From Actinomadura rayongensis (GTDB lineage Bacteria; Actinomycetota; Actinomycetes; Streptosporangiales; Streptosporangiaceae), in the NCBI RefSeq assembly GCF_009831215.1, contig NZ_WUTW01000005.1:186001-250000 (forward strand): a DNA stretch of 64,000 nucleotides, read 5' to 3'. Of the stretch, positions 42,309-51,306 are shown one piece after another. Made by a program: the position numbers and the translations under genes. How positions within the stretch are numbered: the first letter of the stretch is position 1; the number at the start of each line of letters is the position of its first letter. Under the pieces are notes generated by a model. It worked only from the letters and a program-made list of their open reading frames with translations. It searched no databases and was not told the origin of the DNA.

Positions 42309-44516
42309 GTGGGAGACAGCGTTCCCACTCTCATCGGACGGCTCAACGGATCGGCCTCCGACAACGCCACGCTCGTGCAGCTCGGCGCGCGCACCCATCT
42401 GTTCGCCCAGCTCGAACGAGCGTTGCGCCAAACGGCCCTCGATCCCGCGTCCTTTCACTCGCTGTTCGGGATCTCCCGGCCGGCTCTGCTCGCCGGACTC
42501 ACCAGCGCGTACGCGGAAGTCGGCGAGGTCGTTCCGACGTGGCGGCAGAGCGGCCTGTTACGCGGATTCATCGGCCTCTTTGCGTTGACGCTCGGCCTCT
42601 TGGAGGAGATCGACAAGGTCAACTCCCTGACCTCGAGCGACTCCGACCATATCGACCGGCAGGTCACGCGCGATGTGCGCGTTCTGCGCGGGACCCTGTT
42701 CCAGGACGAGGCCGTCCGCACGGTCTTCGAGCGGCTTTACCGGTGGAGTTCCCCGGGCGGCTCGGCCCGGCGCGACCTGGCCGAGTCCCAGTGGAACGAC
42801 CTCGATCTGGAGTCCCTGACGTTCTACCGGAGAGGAACCACGTCGTTCCTGCTCCGGGGGCGGACGAGGCTTCTCAACGACAGCGTCGTCGTCAAGTGCC
42901 TCATCTACCCCTACACGGCCATCGCGCCGGTCAGCGAGGAGTGCGAGAACTACCAGGCGAAATACCATTTCGACCAGGCGCGGTTCGTGCCCCGGCTGCG
43001 CGCGTCCTCGCCGAAATGGGTCATCATGGACTTCGTCCCGGGGCCGACGTTACGCGAGTACGTGACGGAGCACAGACCCCAGAACCCCGAGTCCGTCACC
43101 GTCGATCTCCAGCTGGTCCGCGAAGTCTCGGTGGCGATCCTCACCGCCCTGGACGAACTCGATCGCAACGGCCTGCAGCATCTCGACCTCACCCCTTCCA
43201 ACATCATCCTCGGCCTCGAGGGTGACCACGTCGATCAGGTGACTCTGATCGACATGGGGAAGAACCATCTCTACAGCCGTTCCGTCGGGCTCCTTGAAGG
43301 ACCCGAGTCGATCTTCGTCGCGCCGGAGATCAAGCGGGACGGCGCGGGGAACTTCCTGGCCGACATCTATTCACTCGGCCTGGTCGTCTGCTGGCTGGCG
43401 GACCGGGCCGGCTTCTCCGGCCCGGTCGTGCCGGACGTGCTCTACCAGCAGTTGCCGCCGCTCGCCCGCTTCATCGACGACATGGTCGATCGCGATCCGC
43501 GCAAGCGTCTTCTGCTCGCCGACCAGGAGGAGATCGGGAGTTCCCGGTTCCGGTACATCAAGCAGGCGCTGATCGAGGAAATCGATATTCTGGAGAAGGC
43601 CGACCGGGTCAAACCGGCGGACGAGCGCTGGCTGCTCGCCATCGTTGATCTCTATCGTTCGCGCCAGCCCTTCCGGCAGTACCAGATCTGGCACGAGGAG
43701 AGGCGCAGGCCCAACCGGCACAGCAGGTACGCCGGATGGCTGCTGGCGTGGTCCGCCGTCTGCGCCGCGAACTGGTATCTGGTGACGGCGGTCGTGTTCA
43801 TCTGGACGCTGCGCTACTGGGGAGTGGACTCGCTGCCGCCCGCCGCGGACGTCGCCGGCCGCCTGACGGGAGACAAGGGCTTCCCGGTGGTCGACGGCCT
43901 TCGAGCCGCCGACTACCAGTTGGGATTCAGCTCCGAGAACGTCCAGACCCTCGTCCTCGCCCTGAGCTTCGGGCTGGTCGCGACCAAGTACTACCAGAGC
44001 ATCTACGCGAACCTCACGACGCGTTCCCTGCCCGGGATCAAAAGCGCCCTGTGCGAGTTCTTCATGCGCTTCAACTCATGCTGGGTCGGGGGTCCCATCC
44101 TCGTCGCCGTCCTGGTCAATCCCGCCTGGTGGCCCTGGTGCGCCGCCATCGGTTACTTCGGCGTGGCGCTCAACGACCTGTTCTCCCATCTGGTGGCCAC
44201 CGGCGCCATCCGCCGGGGGTCGTCGGAGTTCTCCTCGATTCCGGCGCACACGCGGCATATTCTGCGCAGCCACGGCGAGTGGTGGCGGACCATGACCATG
44301 TACTCGCTGCTGTTATTCCTGGTCGCCTACTGCCTGAGCAGGGGCATCATCGGCGACTGGTGGGTCTACGCCGCCGGGATCGCGCTGGTCAACGTCCTGA
44401 AGCTCTACATGAGCAACACGTGCCGTCTCGCCCCGCTCACCCGGGGCGCGCTCGCCCGGTCCTTCGCCGCAGGTGAACGCTTGGAGGCCCTGCACAGCAG
44501 AGATCGGCGGACATGA
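42309..44516 (+). CDS. protein kinase-like protein with multi-pass membrane C-terminus (735 aa)
   Basis: GTG at 42309 with AGGGGTGG 5-6 bases upstream is preferred over GTG at 42300. Residues 1-165 are helical and unfamiliar. A kinase-like domain follows (about 170-430): VVVKCL Lys (about 196), catalytic loop QHLDLTPSN (Asp about 293, Asn about 298), metal-binding IDMG in place of DFG (Asp about 315), VAPEI, and DIYSLGLVVCWL. The key catalytic residues are kept, so activity is plausible. From about residue 470 there are six or so hydrophobic helices (for example WLVTAVVF-type, GPILVAVLV, YSLLLFLVAY). A kinase with a polytopic C-terminus is unlike the usual single-pass actinobacterial Ser/Thr kinases. 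Confidence 0.75.
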   Translation: MGDSVPTLIGRLNGSASDNATLVQLGARTHLFAQLERALRQTALDPASFHSLFGISRPALLAGLTSAYAEVGEVVPTWRQSGLLRGFIGLFALTLGLLEEIDKVNSLTSSDSDHIDRQVTRDVRVLRGTLFQDEAVRTVFERLYRWSSPGGSARRDLAESQWNDLDLESLTFYRRGTTSFLLRGRTRLLNDSVVVKCLIYPYTAIAPVSEECENYQAKYHFDQARFVPRLRASSPKWVIMDFVPGPTLREYVTEHRPQNPESVTVDLQLVREVSVAILTALDELDRNGLQHLDLTPSNIILGLEGDHVDQVTLIDMGKNHLYSRSVGLLEGPESIFVAPEIKRDGAGNFLADIYSLGLVVCWLADRAGFSGPVVPDVLYQQLPPLARFIDDMVDRDPRKRLLLADQEEIGSSRFRYIKQALIEEIDILEKADRVKPADERWLLAIVDLYRSRQPFRQYQIWHEERRRPNRHSRYAGWLLAWSAVCAANWYLVTAVVFIWTLRYWGVDSLPPAADVAGRLTGDKGFPVVDGLRAADYQLGFSSENVQTLVLALSFGLVATKYYQSIYANLTTRSLPGIKSALCEFFMRFNSCWVGGPILVAVLVNPAWWPWCAAIGYFGVALNDLFSHLVATGAIRRGSSEFSSIPAHTRHILRSHGEWWRTMTMYSLLLFLVAYCLSRGIIGDWWVYAAGIALVNVLKLYMSNTCRLAPLTRGALARSFAAGERLEALHSRDRRT

Positions 44517-44540
44517 CCGGCAGAAAAAAGAGGCGCCCCC

Positions 44541-44780
44541 GTGTTCACTGATGGATTCAGGAACATGGGGTACCCGATCGCCCTGCCGTCCGGGCACCGT
44601 CGCTACCCCGCCGAGGAGATCCACCGCCTCCTCCAGACCGGCGACCCCACCGCGGACGCGCCCGACCCGGAGCCCGAGCCGAGCCCGCGCGCCCGTGCCG
44701 TCCTGCACAGCGTCATCCGCACCTACGTCGGGGGCGACGCCACCGCCGCCATCAAGGCGCTGCGCACCGACCTGAACTGA
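44541..44780 (+). CDS. 79-aa protein resembling the wing of a MerR/BldC-type HTH
   Basis: GTG start at 44541, 24 bases after the kinase gene, with AAAGAGG upstream. The stretch IALPSGHRRYPAEEIHRLL matches the wing and following helix of MerR/BldC/excisionase domains; compare TLGGHRRYREAEVRALL in BldC at 54105. The preceding recognition helix is missing, so it is either a trimmed HTH or a remnant. The rest is an acidic Pro-rich linker and a C-terminal helix (HSVIRTYVGGDATAAIKAL). It is probably expressed with the patatin and kinase genes. It may bind a partner rather than DNA. Confidence 0.6.
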   Translation: MFTDGFRNMGYPIALPSGHRRYPAEEIHRLLQTGDPTADAPDPEPEPSPRARAVLHSVIRTYVGGDATAAIKALRTDLN

Positions 44781-45083
44781 CCGTCCGGGCCTCCCGGCCG
44801 CACGGCGCGCGGCCGGGAGGTGCCGCGCATGTGATTCAAACAACTGTTCGTGTCCACTTCTGGACTGATCATTTTCATCAATTCCAACTAACGTGTCAAT
44901 CTGGCGGACCAGCATCTTTCCGTGACGGGACGACCACAGATTCATCCGCCGGGACGTAAAACGCCCTGACGTGAGCACCGCACCCGGCGCCGCGCGCAGG
45001 AAATTGAGTTCCCCGCGCCCACGGCGGGCTCCTATTTTCAAAGTTGCGGTTCCCCCGGAATCGTTGACCTTAAGGAGCCATCT
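44781..45083. other. intergenic region and leader of the second RCC1-subtilase gene
   Basis: 303 bases. The terminator at 44790-44820 comes first; then an AT-rich stretch (44830-44900) with TAACGT at 44889-44894, the same -10-like hexamer as before the first RCC1-subtilase gene, but no matching -35. If used, the leader would be about 185 bases. Confidence 0.4.
44790..44820 (+). terminator. hairpin terminator after the patatin-kinase operon
   Basis: 12-bp arms CCTCCCGGCCGC (44790-44801) and complement (44809-44820), 7-base loop. Confidence 0.7.
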
Positions 45084-48000
45084 GTGTCCTCCCGTTCCGT
45101 ACGCGGGCGATCACCGGCCGCATGGCGAAGGCCGCTGGTCGCGCTCACCGCGCTGGCCCTCGGCGCGACCAGCCTCGGCATCACGGCGAGCCCGGCCGGC
45201 GCCCAGGCCAAGCCCCGCCTGAAACCCCTCTACGACCACTCCCGCGACAAGGGCAGGCCCGGCACGCGCGGCCCCCTGCCCAAGGGTTTCTCCGCGACGA
45301 CCCTCAAGGTGAAATTCCGGACCGAGGCGAAGGTCCGGCTGCGCGGCGGAAAACTCACCGCCGCCGACTCCGGCGCGACCGAGCAAATACAGAAAGTGCT
45401 CGCGAAGTATCCCGGCGCGACGGTCACGCGACTGTCCGTGCGCTCGGAGAAGAAGCTCGACGACGAACGCGCCGCCCTCCAGGAGAAGACGGGCCGGGAA
45501 ATGCCCGACTTCAACTCCTGGTACGTCGTCCGCGTCCCGGACCATCTCGCGAACCTCGTGACGGACCTGAACGCGCTGTCGTCCGTCGAGATCGCCCAGG
45601 CGCAGGCGCAACTCAAGAACATGTCCGAGCCGCTGCAGGGCCAGCAGCGCTACCGCAACCCGGTCGGCGACCCGGCCGGCACCGGCATGGACGTCGACGG
45701 CATCAACAGCGTGCCCGGCGGCAAGGGCGACAACATCACCGTCGCGGACGTGGACAGCGGCACCTCCCAGTCCGCCGCCTTCGGCCTCCAGTGGGGCCAC
45801 CTAGCGGCGGGCGGGGCGCACACGCTCGCCGTCGACCTCGGGCCGTCCGCGCCGACCGTGTGGGCCACCGGCTCCAACAACCACGGCCAGCTCGGCGACG
45901 GAACCACCACCAACCGGACGACGCCCACCGAGATCCCCGGCCTGTCCGGGGTGAAGGCCGTCGCTGCGGCGGGCGACTACTCGCTCGCGCTCAAGACCGA
46001 CGGCACCATCTGGGCCTGGGGCGCGAACGGCTCCGGGCAGCTCGGCGACGGGACCACGACCGAGCGACACACGCCCGTCCAGGTCAGCGGCATCACCACC
46101 GCCACCGCGATCTCGGCGGGGTCGGACGGGCACGCGCTCGCCGTCCTGTCCGACGGGACCGTCCGGGCGTGGGGCTACAACGGCGGCGGACAGCTCGGCG
46201 ACGGGACGACCACCAACCGCAGCACGCCCGTCACCGTCTCCGGCCTCACCGGGGTCAAGACGACGTGGGGCGCGGTCGGGGCGGGCGGCGGGCAGTCCCT
46301 GGCCGTCCTGACCAGCGGCACGGTCAAGGCGTGGGGGTCCAACGGCTCCGGCCAGCTCGGCGACGGGACCACCACCAACCGCACGACCCCGGTCAGCGTC
46401 TCCGGGATCACCACCGGCAAGCAGGTCGCGGCGGGCGGGCTCCACAGCCTCGCCGTCCTCACCGACGGCTCGCTGAAGGCCTGGGGGCTCAACTCGTCCG
46501 GGCAGCTCGGCGACGGGACGACCACGAACCGGACCTCGCCGGTGAGCGTCCCGCTGTCCGAACCGGTCGGCAGCGTCGTCGCGGGCGGCTTCCACACCGC
46601 CGCCCAGGCGTACGACCCGAGCAACGCCAGCTACTACTCGGCGTGGGCCTGGGGCTACAACGCCCACGGCCAGGTCGGCGACGGGACCACCACCAACCGG
46701 ACGAGCCCGACGGCGCTCAGCCGCACCGGGTTCGTCACCACGCTGGCGGCGGGCGCGCAGCACACCGTCTCGGGGTTCGCGATCGGGCACGCCGCGTGGG
46801 GCTTCAACTCCAGCGGCCAGCTCGGGCTCGGTGACACCGCCGATCGGACCCAGGAGACCATCTGGGACGTCCGGAACAACTACTGGAACACCTGCCACGA
46901 GGAGTTCACGGGACGTCCGAGCCCGGGGGGCGACCCCGTCCGGATCCACCCGACGTGGGGCTCGAACTGCATCTCCTCCACGCAGAGCGAGCACGGCACC
47001 GCGATCTCCGGGATCATCGGCGCCCGGGACGACAACAACGCGGGCGTCGCGGGCATCGCGCCGCACGCCAAGCTGCTGCTGTCCTCCCCCGGCGGCGACG
47101 TCCTCGACACGATCGACGCGCTCGGGCCGGGCGACGTCATCGCCGCGCCGGTCGCGTTCGGCTCCAACGGCAAGGACTACCCGTACGAGTGGGACGGGTC
47201 GGTCTACGACGCGATCGTCCAGGCGACCGCGCGCGGGATCACGTTCATCGAGGCGGCCGGGAACAGCGGCACCAACCTCGACGACCCGAGCGACGCCAAC
47301 GCGGCGCTGATCATGAGCCGTCCCGACTCGGGGGCGATCATGGCGGGCGCGGGCGCGCCGCCGAGCCCGGGCGGCTCCAACTGCCTCGGCTCCAGCCCGC
47401 CCGCCGAGCGCACCGCGATCAACCTCGCGGGGTGGTGGGCGTCCGGCTACGGGTCGCGCGTCGACCTCCAGGCGTACGGCTCGTGCGTCGCGACGCTCGG
47501 CGTCACCGGGTACCAGGACCTGACGCCGTCCGAGACGGACCCGAACAAGATGTACCGGGGGACGTTCAACGGCACGTCCAGCGCCACCGGCATCCTCGGC
47601 GGCGCGGTCGCGACGCTCCAGGGCGTGGCGAAGAAGTACGGGACGCCGCTGACGCCGCAGCAGGTCCGGCAGATCCTCAAGCAGACCGGCACGCCGCAGG
47701 CCGCGGGCGACACCCGGCACATCGGGCCCGAGCCGAACCTGCGCGCCGCCGTCGCCGCCCTGCGCGGCGGGGTGGCCGCCGGAGGGGGGCACACGCTGGA
47801 CGTCAAGAACGACGGCACGGTGTGGGCGTGGGGCGACAACACGTCCGGGCAGCTCGGCGACGGGACGACCACGAACCGGACGTCGCCCGTCCAGGTGTCC
47901 GGGCTGACGAACATTGCGCGGACGTTCGGTTCGATCGACGGCGGGGGCGACCACTCGCTCGCGGTCAAGAGCGACGGGACGGTCGTGGCGTGGGGGTCCA

Positions 48001-48830
48001 ACGCGTCGGGGCAGCTCGGCGACGGAACCACCACCAACCGCGCCACTCCGGTCGCGGTCAGCGGGCTCACCAACGTGCGCGCGGTGGCGGCGGGCGAGAC
48101 CTTCTCGCTGGCGCTGAAGAACGACGGGACCGTCTGGGCGTGGGGCAACAACGCCAACGGGCAGCTCGGCGACGGGACCACGACGAACCGGACGACGCCC
48201 GTCCAGGTGTCCGGGCTGACGTCCGTGGCGTCCATCGGCGCGGGTCAGTACCACGCGCTCGCGGTCCGCACGGACGGGACCGTCCGGGCGTGGGGTGACA
48301 ACGGGTACGGGCAGCTCGGCGACGGAACGACCACCGACCGACCGACTCCGGTCACTCCCACCGGGCTCAGCGGCGTCTCGACGTGGCCCGGCGCGGTGGC
48401 GGGCGGCCTCGGCCACTCGCTGGCGCTGCTGGCGAACGGCACGGTCAAGGCGTGGGGCCTCAACGCCAGCGGCGAGGTCGGCGACGGAACCACCACCAAC
48501 CGCACCACTCCGGTCGCCGTCAGCGGGCTCAGCGACATCACGAGCCTGAGCGCGGGCGCCTTCCACAGCGTCGCGGTGCGGGCGAGCGGCCTCGTCGTGG
48601 CGTGGGGGTCCAACCTCAACGGCTCGCTCGGGGACGGCACCACCACGACGCGGACGACGCCGGTCAGCGTCACGGGGCTCGGCGGCGTCTCGGGCGTCTC
48701 GGGCGGGAACCTGCACACGGTCGCGGTCCGTCCCGCCGGGGCGGTCTTCGGCTGGGGCGACAACAACACCGGTGAACTCGGCGATGGAACCACCACCGAT
48801 CGGTACACCGCGGTAGCGATCCTGCCGTGA
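45084..48830 (+). CDS. second exported subtilase split by an RCC1 propeller (1248 aa)
   Basis: GTG start at 45084, AAGGAG 6 bases upstream. Same layout as the protein at 37358: signal peptide (1-40), propeptide (about 45-172), Asp segment ITVADVDSG (Asp222, or Asp224), seven RCC1 repeats (about 258-595), His motif SEHGTAI (His637), AAGNSG (Asn727), FNGTSSATG (Ser832), then seven more RCC1 repeats (about 900-1248). The Pro that normally follows GTSxA is Gly here. The paralogues share the propeptide signature GRPGT.GPLPKGFS and DFNSWY. Codon use is uniform here, unlike the first copy. Likely a secreted protease; substrate unknown. Confidence 0.8.
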   Translation: MSSRSVRGRSPAAWRRPLVALTALALGATSLGITASPAGAQAKPRLKPLYDHSRDKGRPGTRGPLPKGFSATTLKVKFRTEAKVRLRGGKLTAADSGATEQIQKVLAKYPGATVTRLSVRSEKKLDDERAALQEKTGREMPDFNSWYVVRVPDHLANLVTDLNALSSVEIAQAQAQLKNMSEPLQGQQRYRNPVGDPAGTGMDVDGINSVPGGKGDNITVADVDSGTSQSAAFGLQWGHLAAGGAHTLAVDLGPSAPTVWATGSNNHGQLGDGTTTNRTTPTEIPGLSGVKAVAAAGDYSLALKTDGTIWAWGANGSGQLGDGTTTERHTPVQVSGITTATAISAGSDGHALAVLSDGTVRAWGYNGGGQLGDGTTTNRSTPVTVSGLTGVKTTWGAVGAGGGQSLAVLTSGTVKAWGSNGSGQLGDGTTTNRTTPVSVSGITTGKQVAAGGLHSLAVLTDGSLKAWGLNSSGQLGDGTTTNRTSPVSVPLSEPVGSVVAGGFHTAAQAYDPSNASYYSAWAWGYNAHGQVGDGTTTNRTSPTALSRTGFVTTLAAGAQHTVSGFAIGHAAWGFNSSGQLGLGDTADRTQETIWDVRNNYWNTCHEEFTGRPSPGGDPVRIHPTWGSNCISSTQSEHGTAISGIIGARDDNNAGVAGIAPHAKLLLSSPGGDVLDTIDALGPGDVIAAPVAFGSNGKDYPYEWDGSVYDAIVQATARGITFIEAAGNSGTNLDDPSDANAALIMSRPDSGAIMAGAGAPPSPGGSNCLGSSPPAERTAINLAGWWASGYGSRVDLQAYGSCVATLGVTGYQDLTPSETDPNKMYRGTFNGTSSATGILGGAVATLQGVAKKYGTPLTPQQVRQILKQTGTPQAAGDTRHIGPEPNLRAAVAALRGGVAAGGGHTLDVKNDGTVWAWGDNTSGQLGDGTTTNRTSPVQVSGLTNIARTFGSIDGGGDHSLAVKSDGTVVAWGSNASGQLGDGTTTNRATPVAVSGLTNVRAVAAGETFSLALKNDGTVWAWGNNANGQLGDGTTTNRTTPVQVSGLTSVASIGAGQYHALAVRTDGTVRAWGDNGYGQLGDGTTTDRPTPVTPTGLSGVSTWPGAVAGGLGHSLALLANGTVKAWGLNASGEVGDGTTTNRTTPVAVSGLSDITSLSAGAFHSVAVRASGLVVAWGSNLNGSLGDGTTTTRTTPVSVTGLGGVSGVSGGNLHTVAVRPAGAVFGWGDNNTGELGDGTTTDRYTAVAILP

Positions 48831-48835
48831 TCGCG

Positions 48836-48869
48836 GACGCCTCCCGGGGCTGCGGCTCCGGGAGGCGTC
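48836..48869. terminator. bidirectional hairpin terminator
   Basis: 12-bp arms GACGCCTCCCGG (48836-48847) and complement (48858-48869). It follows the RCC1-subtilase stop and overlaps the stop of the convergent methyltransferase gene. Confidence 0.75.
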
Positions 48870-50331
48870 ACGCCGGGACGAGGAAGCCGTCCGCGATGAG
48901 TTCGGGGAGGACGGCGGCGGCGTGCGCGCGGACTTCCGCTCGGTCGTGGTCCAGAAGTTGCGCGATCGCGTCCAGGAGCGGTTCGAGCGGGAGCGTGCCG
49001 TCGCAGACGCCCGCCAGGGCCGCTTCGATCGTTCCCACGCCCACCGCGCGGCGGAGTCCTTCGGTCTGGCGGAGCAGGATCCGCTCGGGGTCCGGGGCGC
49101 CGGGCGGGCCGATCTGCTCCTGGATCACGCCGGGGGCGAGGCTGAGTTTTCCCCAGGCTGTGGAAAACCTTGGGGCTTCCGCCAGGGCGTCGAGAACGTT
49201 GTCCACATAGGCGCCCACGGGCTCCTGGACCGCGTGGCGCAGGTCCTCCACGCGGACGGCCGGACGGCCTTCGTCCCGGCGCCGCAACGTGATCCAACCG
49301 AAGCCGACGCCGGTGACCTTCCTGCGCTCGAACTCGTCCAGCCAGGCTTCGTAACGCCCGGCGTACGCGTCGGTCTCGGCCGCGTCGCGCAGCCAGAGTT
49401 CGGCGTACTCGGCCGGGTCCTGGACGTCGCGCTGCACGATCCACGCGTCGCAGCCGGACGCCTCCGCCCAGCCGCCGACGCGCTCCTCCCAGCCCTCGCC
49501 CTCGACGTTCAGCCAGTTCGCGAGCAGGTGGCAGCGTCCGCCGTCGGTCAGGCGGTCGCGCGCGGACGTCACCAGGAGGCGGCAGAAGTCGTCGCCTTCG
49601 AGGCCCGATTCCCGGTACGTCCGGCGGGGCCCGCCCGGGGGTGCGACGACGAACGGCGGGTTCGACACGATGAGGTCGAAGCGGCGGTCCTTTACCGGCT
49701 CGAAGAGGCTGCCCCGGAGCAGTTCGACGCCGTCCAGGGCCGACAGTTCGAAGCTCGTCGCGGCGAGACGGAGGGCGCGCGGATGGACGTCCGTGGCGGT
49801 GATCCGCGCCGGGCGGCGGCCGATCGCGGGGTCCGCGAGATGCAGCGCCTGGACCCCGCAACCCGTGCCCAGATCGAGGACTTTATCCACAGGGCTGTGG
49901 ACAACCAGGCGCGCCAGCGACGCCGACGCGCCGCCCGCGCCGACGACGTGGTCGGGGCCGACCGGGCGTCCCGCGCCCGGCCGCGCCTTGAGATCCGAGA
50001 CCGTCCAGCCGAGGTGGCCCGCGCCCGTCACCGACTCCAGCGGCTCCACGTGCAGCAGCGGACGCAGCTCGCCGTTCTCGTGCTCGGCGAGGCCGGCGGC
50101 CACCAGATCGGCGTCGGCCGCGCCGCCGGACGGCACCGGGACCTGGAGCCAGAACAGCCGGACGAAACGCTCCAGATCGGTCCCGCCGGACGTGCCGCGC
50201 AGCGCCGGGACGATCTGGTCGCGGGCCAGCGCGCCGCCCGCCACCGGGCCGAGCAGCGCCCGCACCCCCGCGACGGTGTAGTCGGCGTCGAGAAAGGCCG
50301 CGCGGACGCGGCCGAGCACGGAATCGGGCAT
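48868..50331 (-). CDS. class I SAM-dependent methyltransferase (PrmC-like core)
   Basis: 487 residues from ATG at 50331. An N-terminal helical domain (1-120), a Rossmann methyltransferase with motif I VLDLGTGCGVQAL (about 150-162) and the catalytic motif SNPPFV of N-methyltransferases acting on amide or amine groups, then a C-terminal domain of about 180 residues. Conserved actinobacterial proteins of this three-part layout are known, but the methylated substrate is not. It follows the amidase gene by 28 bases. Confidence 0.8.
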   Translation of the reverse strand: MPDSVLGRVRAAFLDADYTVAGVRALLGPVAGGALARDQIVPALRGTSGGTDLERFVRLFWLQVPVPSGGAADADLVAAGLAEHENGELRPLLHVEPLESVTGAGHLGWTVSDLKARPGAGRPVGPDHVVGAGGASASLARLVVHSPVDKVLDLGTGCGVQALHLADPAIGRRPARITATDVHPRALRLAATSFELSALDGVELLRGSLFEPVKDRRFDLIVSNPPFVVAPPGGPRRTYRESGLEGDDFCRLLVTSARDRLTDGGRCHLLANWLNVEGEGWEERVGGWAEASGCDAWIVQRDVQDPAEYAELWLRDAAETDAYAGRYEAWLDEFERRKVTGVGFGWITLRRRDEGRPAVRVEDLRHAVQEPVGAYVDNVLDALAEAPRFSTAWGKLSLAPGVIQEQIGPPGAPDPERILLRQTEGLRRAVGVGTIEAALAGVCDGTLPLEPLLDAIAQLLDHDRAEVRAHAAAVLPELIADGFLVPA

Positions 50332-50359
50332 CCGCCCATCCTGCCGGACGGGCGCGCGG

Positions 50360-51199
50360 TCAGCGCAGGTAGTTCTCGAAGCCCCGGGCCAGGGACTCGG
50401 CCATCCGCTGCCGGAAGTTCGCGTCGGTCATCTTGGCGGCGTCCCCGGCGTTGCGCATGTTGCCGCACTCGATGAACACCTTCGGTACCTTCGACAGGTT
50501 CAGGCCGCCGAGGTCCGATCTCCTGTCGATGCCCTGCTCGCCGATGTAGCTCGCGTACGGGATCCCGGTGCCCGCGTGGTAGGCGGCGCGCAGCGCGAGC
50601 GCCAGCCTCGCCGACGGCGCCACGATCGCCGTGTTGAACCCGGCCACCGGCGCGGGCTCGATGATGTGGAAGCCGTGGCCGGACGCGGGCGCCCCGTCCC
50701 CGTGGATGGAGATCGCCGCGTCGGCGTGCGCGCGGTTGCCGACGGCGGCGCGCTCGTTGATGCACGGGCCGACGCCCGCGTCGTCCTGGCGGGTCATCTT
50801 CACCGTGGCGCCCTGGGCGCGCAGCAGGTCGCGCAGGCGCTTGGACACGTCCAGCGTGAACGTCGACTCGTTGTAGCCGCCGTTCGTGGCCGTGCCGGTG
50901 GTGTCGCACTCCTTCTTGCCGTTGCCGACGTCCACCTGGCGGTTGATCTCGGCCGGGTGGGCCGCGTTGCCGCCGTTGTGCCCGGGGTCGATCACGATCA
51001 CCTTCCCGGCCAGCGGGCGGGAGCCCTTGGTGCGCGACGGGGTCTGTGCCGGGGCGTCCTGCGTCGTCGGCGCTCCGGTCGGCGCGGTCGGCGGGGGCGC
51101 GGTCGAGCCGCCCGCGCCGTCACCGCCCCCGCAGCCGGCCAGCCCGGTCAGGCAGAGCGCCAGACCGGCCGCGATGGTGCCGCCTCGGTGGAATCGCAC
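50360..51199 (-). CDS. N-acetylmuramoyl-L-alanine amidase lipoprotein (Amidase_3)
   Basis: 279 residues from GTG at 51199 (GGGAG 7 bases upstream; a TTG at 51220 is rejected). Signal peptide with lipobox LAGC, then a Pro/Thr linker (about 25-62) and an Amidase_3 domain: VIDPGHNGG (Zn His), NESTFTLDV (Zn Glu), ISIHGDGAP (Zn His) and FIECGNMRN (catalytic Glu). It cleaves the bond between muramic acid and the stem peptide during wall remodelling, at the outer face of the membrane. Confidence 0.9.
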   Translation of the reverse strand: MRFHRGGTIAAGLALCLTGLAGCGGGDGAGGSTAPPPTAPTGAPTTQDAPAQTPSRTKGSRPLAGKVIVIDPGHNGGNAAHPAEINRQVDVGNGKKECDTTGTATNGGYNESTFTLDVSKRLRDLLRAQGATVKMTRQDDAGVGPCINERAAVGNRAHADAAISIHGDGAPASGHGFHIIEPAPVAGFNTAIVAPSARLALALRAAYHAGTGIPYASYIGEQGIDRRSDLGGLNLSKVPKVFIECGNMRNAGDAAKMTDANFRQRMAESLARGFENYLR

Positions 51200-51306
51200 A
51201 GGCCGTCTCCCGTGATGCAATCGTTACGGACCCTCACAGTCTCCACACGCGTGCCATTCCGTCAAACGGGACGACGAAAGCGGAGGGGCCTGCGCGGCCC
51301 CTCCGC

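Noticed and set aside
37358-48830. CBASS- or Thoeris-type defence system
   Set aside because: A patatin effector is present, but there is no nucleotide cyclase, TIR or SMODS-like gene. Only a general defence role can be considered.
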